This document shows positions 47,530 through 59,446 of a DNA stretch of 64,000 nucleotides, in pieces; position 1 is the stretch's first letter; each line of letters opens with the position of its first letter. Source of the DNA: Prinsepia uniflora (taxonomy: Eukaryota; Streptophyta; Magnoliopsida; Rosales; Rosaceae); the NCBI GenBank assembly GCA_032719365.1, contig CM064862.1:59425840-59489839 (forward strand), in the 5' to 3' direction. The position numbers were made by a program, and so were the translations under genes. The notes under the pieces are model-generated. The model saw only the letters and a program-made list of their open reading frames with translations. It did no database searches and was not told the DNA's origin.

Positions 47530-48009
47530 TGGTCTTAAAGACTAGGTAGCATTATGTGGGAAATTTGGAGGGCAAGTCTCTCCAATTTGCGATGGAAGTT
47601 GGGGCCAAATTAGCGAAACCAGGCCATGGCTTGGTCCTTGAGACTAAAGTGGAACAATCTGAACCGAATTTCTACTTTTTTTCATTCCGTTGATCCTCAA
47701 CGTCGAGCATACCTTTACAAACTCCTCTATATGCAGATGAGGGTCCTTCCCGAATAGTCCATGAAACTTAGGGAGCATATGGATGGTCCCAGACATAAAT
47801 TCAAAAATTTTCACAATAGAGGCTGGGAAAATAATCGGGAATAAGTCCTTGGAGGCATGCGGGGTGGCAAAGTGACCAAGAAGTCCTGAGGCTGGATGGA
47901 CTGGTAGGTTAGGTTGATCGAGTAGTGGTTGAAGGGCACGGTCTGCCATCCTATGTGGAGATGAAGGTGGGGAATTGTGCACTGAAAAAGACCCTTGAAA
48001 ATGGGTGGG
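47530..48009 (-). pseudogene. Athila/Tat-like gag remnant
   Basis: The minus-strand frame 47982-47644 contains FHGLFGKDPHLHIEEFVKVCSTL. After a frameshift it continues near 47640 as HFSLKDQAMAWF, the Retrotrans_gag pattern of non-chromovirus Ty3/gypsy elements. It directly follows the LTR whose end is at 48010; no primer site separates them, so the junction is rearranged. Confidence 0.7.
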
Positions 48010-48874
48010 TGATAACGCTCAAACTACACATTAAATTAAACACGTAATTCGAGTGTTATGCAATTTAAACCCTTTTTGTGTAGATTTAGTATTGGTAAAT
48101 AGAGATCGTTCTTAATCGGGGAAATTAGGGAACATTAATAATATGTTAGTTAAAAAGAATCATGAATAATCAAAGAATAATGAATTAAATAATTAAATAA
48201 TTAAATAATTAAGTAATTAAGTAATTAAATAATAAAGAATTAAAGAATAAATGAATAAAAGAATTAATGAATTAATGAAATAAAGAATTAAAGAATAAAG
48301 AATTAAATAATAAAAGAATAAAAAATTAAATGGGGGGTTTGAGAAGATTGTAATCATAGGAAAAATAAAACAAGTGAAAATAATTAAGAACTTAATTCTA
48401 CTTCTATTTTAATTTTTGTGTAAGTGAACTTTCTTCAAACACGTATTTTTACCAACACTCTAACATCATGCTCATATTGAACCAATCACGAAATCCTACC
48501 TTAATCATCTCAAATACATGCATACATTTTTCAATATTATAAATGCACCGAACAACGGTCATAAACACTTATAATACGATTCACCTTACGTTATTGATTT
48601 CAATGTGTGTCAAACATTTAAATCTCTTCAATTTTCTACTAAGTGCACCGAACAATGGTTATAAATACTTAGCGTAGAATTGTAGTTTTAGCACTAAAAC
48701 ATATGAAGAAAAATAAATTCAAAAAGTAAAACACATGGAAATTGCATTCTTACTTACAAATGTTAGAAAGAAGATACCAACGCATATATTGAATTATAAG
48801 TAAAACCAAAACAATAACAAGAATTTAAGTAAAGGGAATAAAGTTACACTTTCGGAACCCAAGAACATCTTGTG
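48010..48874 (-). repeat. Athila/Tat-like LTR, part 1 (U5 side)
   Basis: Plus-strand left end TGATAACGCTC. Contains a low-complexity AATTAAAT-type stretch (48160-48330). It continues at 58454 and 62091 once the two insertions are removed; the far end reads CCTATCA at 62249. Reassembled length is about 2 kb. Confidence 0.75.
48870..48874 (+). other. Target-site duplication of element 3, left copy (TTGTG)
   Basis: TTGTG precedes the LTR start at 48875 and is repeated at 58449-58453 right after the 3' LTR. Confidence 0.9.
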
Positions 48875-51810
48875 TCTAACGACCCGTCCCGAATATCGGG
48901 ATTTAATAATATTTAATTATGATTCACTAATCTGGGATTAGTTGGGCGATTTCGGACGAATTGTGCAAAATGACCGTTTTGCCCCTGGGTGTGGGCAAAA
49001 CGTTGACTTTTAATTCGGATGGTCAAATGGACTTTGACCGATGACCGTGACGTAGTTCGGGACGTCACGAATTCATAGACAGGTGGCACGTTCGATTCCG
49101 ATGTTCGTGGTGAAAGTTATGATGTACGGAAGTCCAGGGGCATTTTCGTAATTTGTACGAAATAAAGGAAAATGTTGACTTTTTGATCGGGAGGTCCGAT
49201 GGCCGAGGACCGAGGACCGAGGACCGTTAGGAAGGTCTCGAGGCCCTGAGTTCGTAGACAGGCGGCACACATCAATCGGAGTCCGTATGACCGAGTTACG
49301 GGTCAGGATGCGTGAGGGGCATTTTGGTAATTTACTGCACAAGGGCGGAATGGTAATTTCACGGGTGTTTGAACGGTTACTGTAGCACCGTGGAGGGAAC
49401 GTGGCCAGCGCACGGGTGGTGCGTTTATGGAGCAAATTGCTGGCCTAAACTATTGTTTATGGGATTGTTGGATTGTTTATTGAAGTTGGTGCGATGCAAG
49501 GCTGTGTGGACGGTGTGTTGGCCATTAAACCTTGGCTGGTGCACATGAAAATGGAAGAAAACAGGGGATGTTCCCCACACACGATCGACCACCTACACGG
49601 TCGTTTGAGGGAATTGATGGCTTGAAACAGAAGAGGAATGGGAGAGTGATTCTCTGAGATTGAGAGGTGGAAAAATGGAGTGAAAATGGTAGAGGAAGGT
49701 TCAAAAACCCGAAACTGGGTTTTGTGAAATTCAAATTCGAAATCCTAGTTTTAGGCCAGCCCAAGCCTAATTGATGATGTATTGAGCTTTCTGGAACTTC
49801 AACGCGTCGAACCAGATCAAATGGAGCAAGCTTTGGGGCTCCTAGGGCCGTGGACGGACGAGGTGGACGGCCGGAAAACTCGAGCTTGAGTTGTGACGAT
49901 TGAGGTATTGTCGAGTTCAATTAATCATGGTAATTGGTTCGTATTAGTCCTTATTAGCTTCCTGTGAAGTTAATTTGATAATGGTTGAGGATTGGAGGAG
50001 TTTTGGTGATCGACCCGTTTTGGGTGATCACGGGTTGTTGACTTGATTAGGGAATGGTTGATGCTAATCATGGACACAGAACTGAAATTGGTGGATTGAT
50101 GATTGTTGTAGGATCAATAACGGATTGAATTGATATCGAATTGGGGTGATTGAACCGGATCCTATCGCGGGCTTTCCAACCCGTTTACCAGACAAACGGG
50201 TGAAGAAGGAACACTGTAGCAGTCACTGTAGCAGGCGCGTGGCTTTCACGCGCAGCCACTCACGGCGGCGCGTGACGGCGCGTGGATACGAATCTCGAGG
50301 TGAGGTCAACATGACTTTTATCCTATACATTGTAACGAACATTTTGGGATTGGTTTCGTGTCGATCGGACACCGTCTCGATATTGTTCGGGATGTCCGAA
50401 GGTTTTAAATCCAGTTTAAAAATACTTAAAAATTCGGGAAAATTACGGGACTTGAATAGGATGTTAATGATGAGGTTAGTGATCCTCTAAATTGATTTGA
50501 ACAGGATTGGGAGTCCCGGTGATAGTGATGTGGCCCGGGAAGGCCTATGGCACGCGTATCGAGGCGCTCGGTTAAACGGTCTGTGAGTGGACATTGGGTT
50601 TATAAATTCGATGCATGCATAACTGTTTCATGATTGTTATAATTGGGATTATATGATTTGTTTTGGATATCAGTGAATTTATATGTTTTCACGCATTTCG
50701 AGGCGATTTACGTGTTTGCACGTGAATCGAGGTTTTCTGGATTTGCACTGATTTCCATAAATATGGATGGATATGATTTCATGAAACGGTTACGGATTTG
50801 ATAAAGTAAAATCGGGCCAGGGGCCCAGTTAACTTGTTAAACGGGCTAGGGGCCCAATTGAATTATGAAATCGGGCCAGGGGCCCAGTTAACTTATGAAT
50901 CGGGCCAGGGGCCCAGTTGACTTATGAAATCGGGCCAGGGGCCCAGTTGACTTATATATGTGATTTCGGGTCGGGGACCCTAAAATGGAATGGAATAAAC
51001 TATTTCGGATTTGATTCAACTATTTGGATTTATAACGGTTTTATGGAAATTCGGGGCAGGGCCCTTGTGATATTTTGGAAATGAATAATTGAATGTGTTC
51101 CATAAAACCATCTCGATATGAGGATATTTATATCCTGGTCTCCTCCAAGTGTCGGGGACACTGGAGAAGTCACGGTGCATTGCCTGCGAGGGCTCATTGT
51201 ACGGAGCTACCGGACCGTATAGTGATCTAGGAGCAGGATTGCTGGACGTCATGGACGTCAGACATCGGGGATGTCAGAGATATGGACCCGGAGAGACCCC
51301 GGGCAGCACGCGTTGCTTAATACCGTGAGATATGACGTCTGGAACGTCAAGCGTCTAGGACGCTAGGCATCGGGGATGCCGGAGATGGAAAAATGATAAA
51401 TGAATATTACTGGATTGATGAAATAACTCTTGGATTTACTTTTGGAAATTGAAACTATGCTTTGGTTTCCGGGCTAAGGCCTTAATGGTTATTTCTAAAT
51501 AAATATGGGATTATTGGTTTTGGTGCATGCATATGATTTTACTGAGGGGCATAAATGTCTTATAAATGTTTTAAGCAGACTTGTTTATTTTCGTCCACTC
51601 ACAGCTTTTGTTTTTAATGCCCTTCAGGTTGATTCCGGATACGACTGCAGCAGAGACTTGAGCATCACACACCTCCTCCATCGATCCTTACGCACTCTGG
51701 AAGCCCGTTTGGGCAATGACAATCGGTTATCCCTTGTCTGACGCCTCTTGTCAGACGGGAGCACGTCACATTCCATGGTAATCCCGGGGGGATTGGGATG
51801 GGTCGTGTCA
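48875..51810 (+). repeat. 5' LTR of element 3, family B, 2936 bp
   Basis: Starts TCTAACGACCCG (G-to-C in the terminal TG) and ends GGGTCGTGTCA. By eye about two dozen substitutions and one 7-bp repeat difference (extra GAGGACC near 49209) separate it from the 3' LTR, about 99% identity. Contents: GTGACGT/ACGTCAC dyad (49047-49068), CGCG block (50231-50285), donor GTGAGT (50583), GGGCC hairpin repeats (50814-50980), GACGTC repeats (51245-51365), GTCCACTCACAG (51593), acceptor AG (51626-51627). Confidence 0.95.
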
Positions 51811-51812
51811 AG

Positions 51813-51824
51813 TGGTATCAGAGC
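51813..51824 (+). other. Primer binding site of element 3
   Basis: TGGTATCAGAGC, two bases after the LTR end; initiator Met-tRNA type. Confidence 0.95.
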
Positions 51825-54800
51825 AGGTTTTGCTCCTTTGTGCGCGAAGGACGAGGGTGTGATGTCTCTTTGGGCTGCAGTTCCGTTGTCAACCTGATAG
51901 ATAGTTTTGGGTTTGTATGGTGAATTGGGTGTGTTTGGCCCGATACGCCGTGCATTATTGCGATTCAACCCAGGTGGGGTTATATACGATTAACTGGTAA
52001 TGTGGGACCGTCGGTTCGGTCATGTGATGATGGATTGTTGTGCCACTGGGCACAGCTAGGTTCAGGGAACCCCATTGGAGTAATGTTATGGAAATGCGAA
52101 ACTCAGTTGAGTATTGGTCTAAGTTTTGGACCCTGGTAGTGTTGGCTAGTGTATGGGGTGTTGGTGCATCGGAGTTAGCCGATGACCTTCGTGGTGGAAC
52201 CCACGTTGAGTTGACGATTGGATTGGATTGGATTGGACGTCTATACGATGTCAGGACCGCGGGGTCGGTCAGGTTGTGGATTTTACTGCAGAAGGCAGTT
52301 GGGTTCGGTGGAACCCTAGGGTGTGAATTTGGAACCCTAATTTATAATTGATGGGCAGGAAAAGTGAACTTTAATTAAGGAATTGTGCTGCGACGTGCGG
52401 CTGAGGTCATGGATGACCATGTGGATGACTCTAGTGAGTCTAGTCTGGATTATGGGATTCGATCCACGGATGCGGTTATGAGATAAAATATGGAATCCCG
52501 TGTTGGATCGAATAGTAGTGTGATGTGTGGATACGGATCTTGACAACGATGACTGTTGGTCGACAGTTGTGTCGGGATGACTGGCTATCGAGGGTATTTT
52601 GTGTGGCTTTCACACTTGAGGATCAGGGGATGTTCAGGGAACGTCCATTATCCTGATGTGCCAGTGGTCAAATTGGAGGTACCCATAGTCGTGGGGTACG
52701 AGTGGTTTTACGGGATCGTCGTTCGGTATGAACGGAGATCCAGGGTAACAACTTTGCACACGGTGTGCTAGCATGGGTGTTCGTGTGCTAGTGTGGATGT
52801 TCGTGTGCTATGTATGGATGTTGGTATGTTGGTGCCTTTATGCCAATACTAGTATGGATGCCTGTGTGCTGATACTAGTGTTGATGATGGTGCGTTGGTG
52901 CTGGTGACAGTAATCGTGATGACGATGAGCCACCAGTTGGGGTGTGACTCTGTCATGATGAACAGATGATTGGTATCTGCGACTCAGTGGTGGTTGAGTC
53001 TTGGACTGGATGGGATCCAGTGGAGGTTGTGTCGTGTTGGGATAAGTCCCAACGAATTTATAATGACAAGTGATGAATGGATCAAAAGGTATGATTGAAA
53101 ATTTGGGGAATCATGGGATGCTGTTCCCTATGTCAGGTGTATTGGTGGATTTGGGGAGTTGTGGTCAACTCCGAGATTGGTATGATGGTATACTTCTTAT
53201 ATCCCCAGAAAGTACAAGGAAATTATTGGAATTGGAAAAATCGAGGAAAACCATTCGTGGTATTGATGTGGGATTTTGTGATTGTGAATCATTTGGAACC
53301 CGAGGATTGAACCTGTTTAGGTTGTGATGTGAGACGAAGGCAGTATGGTATGCACATCCAGGCAGAGTTGAGGAAATTTCCGTTCGGAGTCGGGGTGTGT
53401 GCATACATGATTATTGGCGGACGTGAGGTCCGAGTAATGAATTGATTTTGGACACGTGGTGGTCCAAGTGAGGTATGGACGTGGGCAGTCCAGTGGTTGG
53501 ACTTGACATCTCATTGGGAGCATGTCTGTTTCCAACATGGTTGGAACTCCCGATCCGGGGAGAGTTGTGATTGGGGGAAACGAGAGGAGTGCTCGTTTCC
53601 GCATCGGTGATTGGTATCCTGAAGTCTTTGGGGTTGACTTCTTATTTTCTGCCGTGGCAGATGATGATTGTTGCTACCAGTACGTTGAGCGTGTATTGGT
53701 TGGTGGACCCATGTTGGCTTGGGGTCATTGGACACAAGAAGTTGTGTATGATTTTGGATTTGGTGGTGAAATGCGGGGTCATCTTTCCACCAAGGGAAAT
53801 TTGGCGAAGGATTCAATTGAGGGTGTAAGACCCTACGATCAGCTTTCAGATGGATTGTTAACTACGTGGGCATGTGTGGATCCTAGGTGGATCTGATTTG
53901 CGATGTTGTCAACTTTGGTCGATGTGACGATCTAGGATCGTGATATTACTTGTCGGGTGACGTAGCGATGGATATGGATTGTGATCTTGATGATCCGGAT
54001 GGGTGGAGAGTTTATCACTCTTACCTTGGTATGTGAGTCGTAAACGACGGGACTGAACTTCGTTTCGAAGTGAAGTCCATATGGTTGTTACTCGGTTGAG
54101 AAGGTTTCCGAAGTGGTCGGATTTTGTCAAACTTTGACGTGTGAATATTGGGATTGGCTTCCCTATGAAGTCAATCGAGTGTTTTGTACAGGCAACCGAT
54201 AGATTCGGTTATGTTACGTCTTGATGGACGTAAACGAGATTTTGGGTTTTGGAATTGAATTTCTGGGTGACGATTCAGGATTCGATTGCGAAGCTCGAAA
54301 ATGGATTACTGGATTTGGGTACGGAATGATTATTCCAATGCTAGCTTACGGAATAATGATTTCGGATTCGGATTTGGGAATGGATTATAATTATGATGTT
54401 GGGTTCGAATTCGGGATTTCTTAAGAAATTGCGAATTCGGATTCAGAATTGGAACTAGATGACGGGTGGAGTTCGTTTTGTCTCATGTTGGTTTGGGCAA
54501 ATGTACTCCATTACTAGAACGTGTTTGGCTATGACCTGGGTGGCTATAGTCAGATTGATGGATTGAGGTACGTACAGAGTACGTTGTACGAGGATTGATA
54601 CTGGTTAGGCTGAGTGGTGCCTAATGGCGGTACATGGGATGTACCAGTGGTGTGTAATTAAACGTGTTGGTAATCGGCTTGGTTCCGATATCATTTGTTT
54701 GGTTGTGATTGTGGACTGGACATTGGATACTGTGCGCTGTGCAGAGTGATTTTGTCGGGTTCAGTGATTGTATGAGCAGGTGCTCTTGGCCACGGTTGGC

Positions 54801-55495
54801 TAGTGGAACCCCGGTATTGATATGTGTGATCACTGCTGGGCTGGTATTCAATGTGTTCCAGTTACACCACTTGATGGAGTAAGTTGACGATATACGTACA
54901 CTCCGGATGAGTGAATTGGTGGTCTGAATAACCACGAGTAGCCTTGTGTGATTTTATCACACCGTGATTTCCCCGCGTTTTGGTTCGCTGAGGGAGTCGG
55001 CAATTATGGACATTGAGATTATTTTGTGTCGCAGGATTGGGCTTGCCCTGCGAATTGAGATCATGTGGTTGATCTTACGCTACACCAAGAGTGATGTAGT
55101 GCGTGGCGTTGTCACTGACTGGCTGATGGTTGGGGCTTTATCAGGGTGGTAAAGTTTTGTGATGACAGTTTGACTGGTGGTGTCAGCGTGGATTGACAAA
55201 TGAGATTTGGTGACTCCCAACGGGAGCAAATGTAAGGATTTATTGGCAATGGAAGGGAACCAACTAGCTGAAGGAGTCAGCTTAATGGTTGAGCGATCTT
55301 ATCGCGGATCAGGTGATTATGTCCACTCGAGGTGGTCGAGTGTTGTTGATTATGACGTATGACTATGATGGTATGTCTGGGTACAGTCGAGGCTGGTGTT
55401 GACCCAGTATGTGGGTGTACAAGTGTACACAGATGTGAGGTCGAATTGTTTTCCACAAGGCGGTTGTGGAATAAGGAGATTGACAATTTCGAGGA
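51825..55495 (+). mobile_element. Interior of element 3: no gag or pol (LARD-like)
   Basis: About 3.7 kb between primer site and polypurine tract with only short frames (longest 124 residues). None shows a zinc knuckle, protease, RT, RNase H or integrase motif. Degenerate GTGTGCTAGTGTGGATG-like repeats lie at 52760-52890. A primer site, polypurine tract (55496-55519), intact LTRs and target duplication show that it moved recently with help from other elements. Confidence 0.85.
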
Positions 55496-55519
55496 CGAAA
55501 TTCTTTAAGGAGGGAAGGT

Positions 55520-58448
55520 TGTAACGACCCGTCCCGAATATCGGGATTTAATAATATTTAATTATGATTCACTAATCTGGGATTAGTTGGGCAATTTCGG
55601 ACGAATTGTGCAAAATGACCGTTTTGCCCCTGGGCGTGGGCAAAACGTTGACTTTTAATTCGGATGGTCAAATGGACTTTGACCGATGACCGTGACGTAG
55701 TTCGGGACGTCACGAGTTCATAGACAGGTGGCACGTTCGATTCCGATGTTCGTGGTGAAAGTTATGATGTACGGAAGTCCAGGGGCATTTTCGTAATTTG
55801 TACGAAATAAAGGAAAATGTTGACTTTTTGATCGGGAGGTCCGATGGCCGAGGACCGAGGACCGTTAGGAAGGTCTCGATGCCCTGAGTTCGTAGACAGG
55901 CGGCACGCATCAATCGGAGTCCGTATGACCGAGTTACGGGTCAGGATGCGTGAGGGGCATTTTGGTAATTTACTGCACAAGGGCAGAATGGTAATTTCAC
56001 GGGTGTTTGAACGGTTACTGTAGCACCATGGAGGGAACGTGGCCAGCGCACGGGTGGTGCGTTTATGGAGCAAATTGCTGGCCTAAACTATTGTTTATGG
56101 GATTGTTGGATTGTTTATTGAAGTTGGTGCGATGCAAGGCTGTGTGGACGGTGTGTTGGCCATTAAACCTTGGCTGGTGCACATGAAAATGGAAGAAAAC
56201 AGGGGATGTTCCCCACACACAATCGACCACCTACACGGTCGTTTGAGGGAATTGATGGCTTGAAACAGAAGAGGAATGGGAGAGTGATTCTCTGAGATAG
56301 AGAGGTGGAAAAATGGAGTGAAAATGGTAGAGGAAGGTTCAAAAACCCGAAACTGGGTTTTGTGAAATTCAAATTCGAAATCCTAGTTTTAGGCCAGCCC
56401 AAGCCTAATTGATGATGGATTGAGCTTTCTGGAACTTCAACGCGTCGAACCAGATCAAATGGAGCAAGCTTTGGGGCTCCTAGGGCCGTGGACGGATGAG
56501 GTGGACGGCCGGAAAACTCGAGCTTGAGTTGTGACGATTGAGGTATTGTCGAGTTCAATTAATCATGGTAATTGGTTCGTATTAGTCCTTATTAGCTTCC
56601 TGTGAAGTTAATTTGATAATGGTTGAGGATTGGAGGAGTTTTGGTGATCGACCCGTTTTGGGTGATCACGGGTTGTTGACTTGATTAGGGAATGGTTGAT
56701 GCTAATCATGGACACAGAACTGAAATTGGTGGATTGAAGATTGTTGTAGGATCAATAACGGATTGAATTTATATCGAATTGGGGTGATTGAACCGGATCC
56801 TATCGCGGGCTTTCCAACCCGTTTACCAGACAAACGGGTGAAGAAGGAACACTGTAGCAGTCACTGTAGCAGGCGCGTGGCTTTCACGCGCAGCCACTCA
56901 CGGCGGCGCGTGACGGCGCGTGGATACGAATCTCGAGGTGAGGTCAACATGACTTTTATCCTATACATTGTAACGAACATTTTGGGATTGGTTTCGTGTC
57001 GATCGGACACCGTCTCGATATTGTTCGGGATGTCCGAAGGTTTTAAATCCAGTTTAAAAATACTTAAAAATTCGGGAAAATTACGGGACTTGAATAGGAT
57101 GTTAATGATGAGGTTAGTGATCCTCTAAATTGATTTGAACAGGATTGGGAGTCCCGGTGATAGTGATGTGGCCCGGGAAGGCCTATGGCACGCGTATCGA
57201 GGCGCTCGGTTAAACGGTCTGTGAGTGGACATTGGTTTTATAAATTCGATGCATGCATAACTGTTTCATGATTGTTATAATTGGGATTATATGATTTATT
57301 TTGGATATCAGTGAATTTATATGTTTTCACGCATTTCGAGGCGATTTACGTGTTTGCACGTGAATCGAGGTTTTCTGGATTTGCACTGATTTCCATAAAT
57401 ATGGATGGATATGATTTCATGAAACGGTTACGGATTTGATAAAGTAAAATCGGGCCAGGGGCCCAGTTAACTTGTTAAACGGGCTAGGGGCCCAATTGAA
57501 TTATGAAATCGGGCCAGGGGCCCAATTAACTTATGAATCGGGCCAGGGGCCCAGTTGACTTATGAAATCGGGCCAGGGGCCCAGTTGACTTATATATGTG
57601 ATTTCGGGTCGGGGACCCTAAAATGGAATGGAATAAACTATTTCGGATTTGATTCAACTATTTGGATTTATAACGGTTTTATGGAAATTCGGGGCAGGGC
57701 CCTTGTGATATTTTGGAAATGAATAATTGAATGTGTTCCATAAAACCATCTCGATATGAGGATATTTATATCCTGGTCTCCTCCAAGTGTCGGGGACACT
57801 GGAGAAGTCACGGTGCATTGCCTGCGAGGGCTCATTGTACGGAGCTACCGGACCGTATAGTGATCCAGGAGCAGGATTGCTGGACGTCATGGACGTCAGA
57901 CATCGGGGATGTCAGAGATATGGACCCGGAGAGACCCCGGGCAGCACGCGTTGCTTAATACCGTGAGATATGACGTCTGGAACGTCAAGCGTCTAGGACG
58001 CTAGGCATCGGGGATGTCGGAGATGGAAAAATGATAAATGAATATTACTGGATTGATGAAATAACTCTTGGATTTACTTTTGGAAATTGAAACTATGCTT
58101 TGGTTTCCGGGCTAAGGCCCTAATGGTTATTTCTAAATAAATATGGGATTATTGGTTTTGGTGCATGCATATGATTTTACTGAGGGGCATAAATGTCTTA
58201 TAAATGTTTTAAGCAGACTTGTTTATTTTCGTCCACTCACAGCTTTTGTTTTTAATGCTCTTCAGGTTGATTCCGGATACGACTGCAGCAGAGACTTGAG
58301 CATCGCACACCTCCTCCATCGATCCTTACGCACTCTGGAAGCCCGTTTGGGCAATGGCAATCGGTTATCCCTTGTCTGACGCCTCTTGTCAGACGGGAGC
58401 ACGTCACATTCCATGGTAATCCCGGGGGGATTGGGATGGGTCGTGTCA
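55520..58448 (+). repeat. 3' LTR of element 3, family B, 2929 bp
   Basis: TGTAACGACCCG to GGGTCGTGTCA. Same contents as the 5' LTR: dyad 55692-55713, CGCG block 56869-56924, donor 57221, hairpins about 57451-57620, inverted-repeat mate 58231-58242, acceptor 58264-58265. Followed by TTGTG. Confidence 0.95.
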
Positions 58449-58453
58449 TTGTG

Positions 58454-59446
58454 ATTCCGAAAGTGGATGGAAAAAATGGAATGTTATTCATAAGGAACAC
58501 CGAACAGCGGCTAGAACCTTATGAGGATGGAGGATAAAACATAAGAATGCGGACTTAAATTCTAGAATTATTTCGGAAATACTTGACCTAGGTATTTCTT
58601 AAGGAAAACATAAAAATGTGTTTAAGAGATCTTAAAGAAAAATCATAAGAACAAAGTAAAGAAGAAACGAAATTAAGAAATAACATAAATTAAGAACAAG
58701 AATTAAAAGAAAGCTAATTAAATAAAAAATCTATAAGAAGTTAAAATGGACCCCAAAAATAAAGAACAAAAAGAAAGAAGATGAACTAAAAGAAGAGAAG
58801 AATTAGAGAGAAATATTAGAACCTAGCTACTAAAAAGAGAAATAAAATGGGACAAAAAATGGGGACCCTTGTTACATGAAATGAACCCATATTTATAGGG
58901 AGAAAAAGCTATCAAAAATAAAATAAAAATTGCAATAAAAATAAATAAAAGTGAAATGATGAATAATGATGAAATTAGGGATGGTTGGAGCTGATTTGAT
59001 GCTGGAAAATGGCAGAAAAATGCAGAAAATCTGAAAACGCATGTTGGAAAATTGCTGCAAAGGACCAGTTGAGGAGTTGTTGGCTGGTTGCTGAACTGGA
59101 AGGATGGGACTCGGCATGTGCAGGCTGACATGAGGTTGGTGGCTTCGACATGGCGTGCAGGTGGAGTAGTTGAGCACATCGGGAGGTGCGAGCTGGGTTG
59201 GGCGTTGACTTTCGGGACATGCGCGCAGAAGGAAGGGCGGGGGCTTCGGTGGAGGGCTGCTGGCGCGCTCCTGGGCTGGAGAGAAGGAAATTGGGCCGCG
59301 GGAAAAGGGCTGCAGCTGGGCCGTGGGTTGGGCTGATTGTTTTTATTAAATTGGGTCTGCAAATAAAAAAATTAATTAATTAATTCATATAATTCAACTG
59401 AATTTCATCCATAATTTCTTCGTTATAATTCTGATTGGGACGATTC
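58454..59446 (-). repeat. Athila/Tat-like LTR, part 2 (promoter part)
   Basis: Continuation of 48010-48874. On the minus strand a TATA box CTATAAATATGGG is found near 58890-58903, with GC-rich U3 sequence upstream (59090-59340). The 179-residue minus-strand frame 59362-58823 runs across U3 and TATA and is not a gene. Confidence 0.7.

Noticed and set aside
52040..53896. ORFs of 103-124 residues inside element 3
   Set aside because: No retroelement or host motif, overlapping frames on both strands, G/T-rich low-complexity composition; treated as non-coding interior.
58823..59362. 179-residue minus-strand ORF with a hydrophobic segment
   Set aside because: Runs through U3, TATA box and transcription start of a minus-strand LTR; no homology; composition follows base skew.
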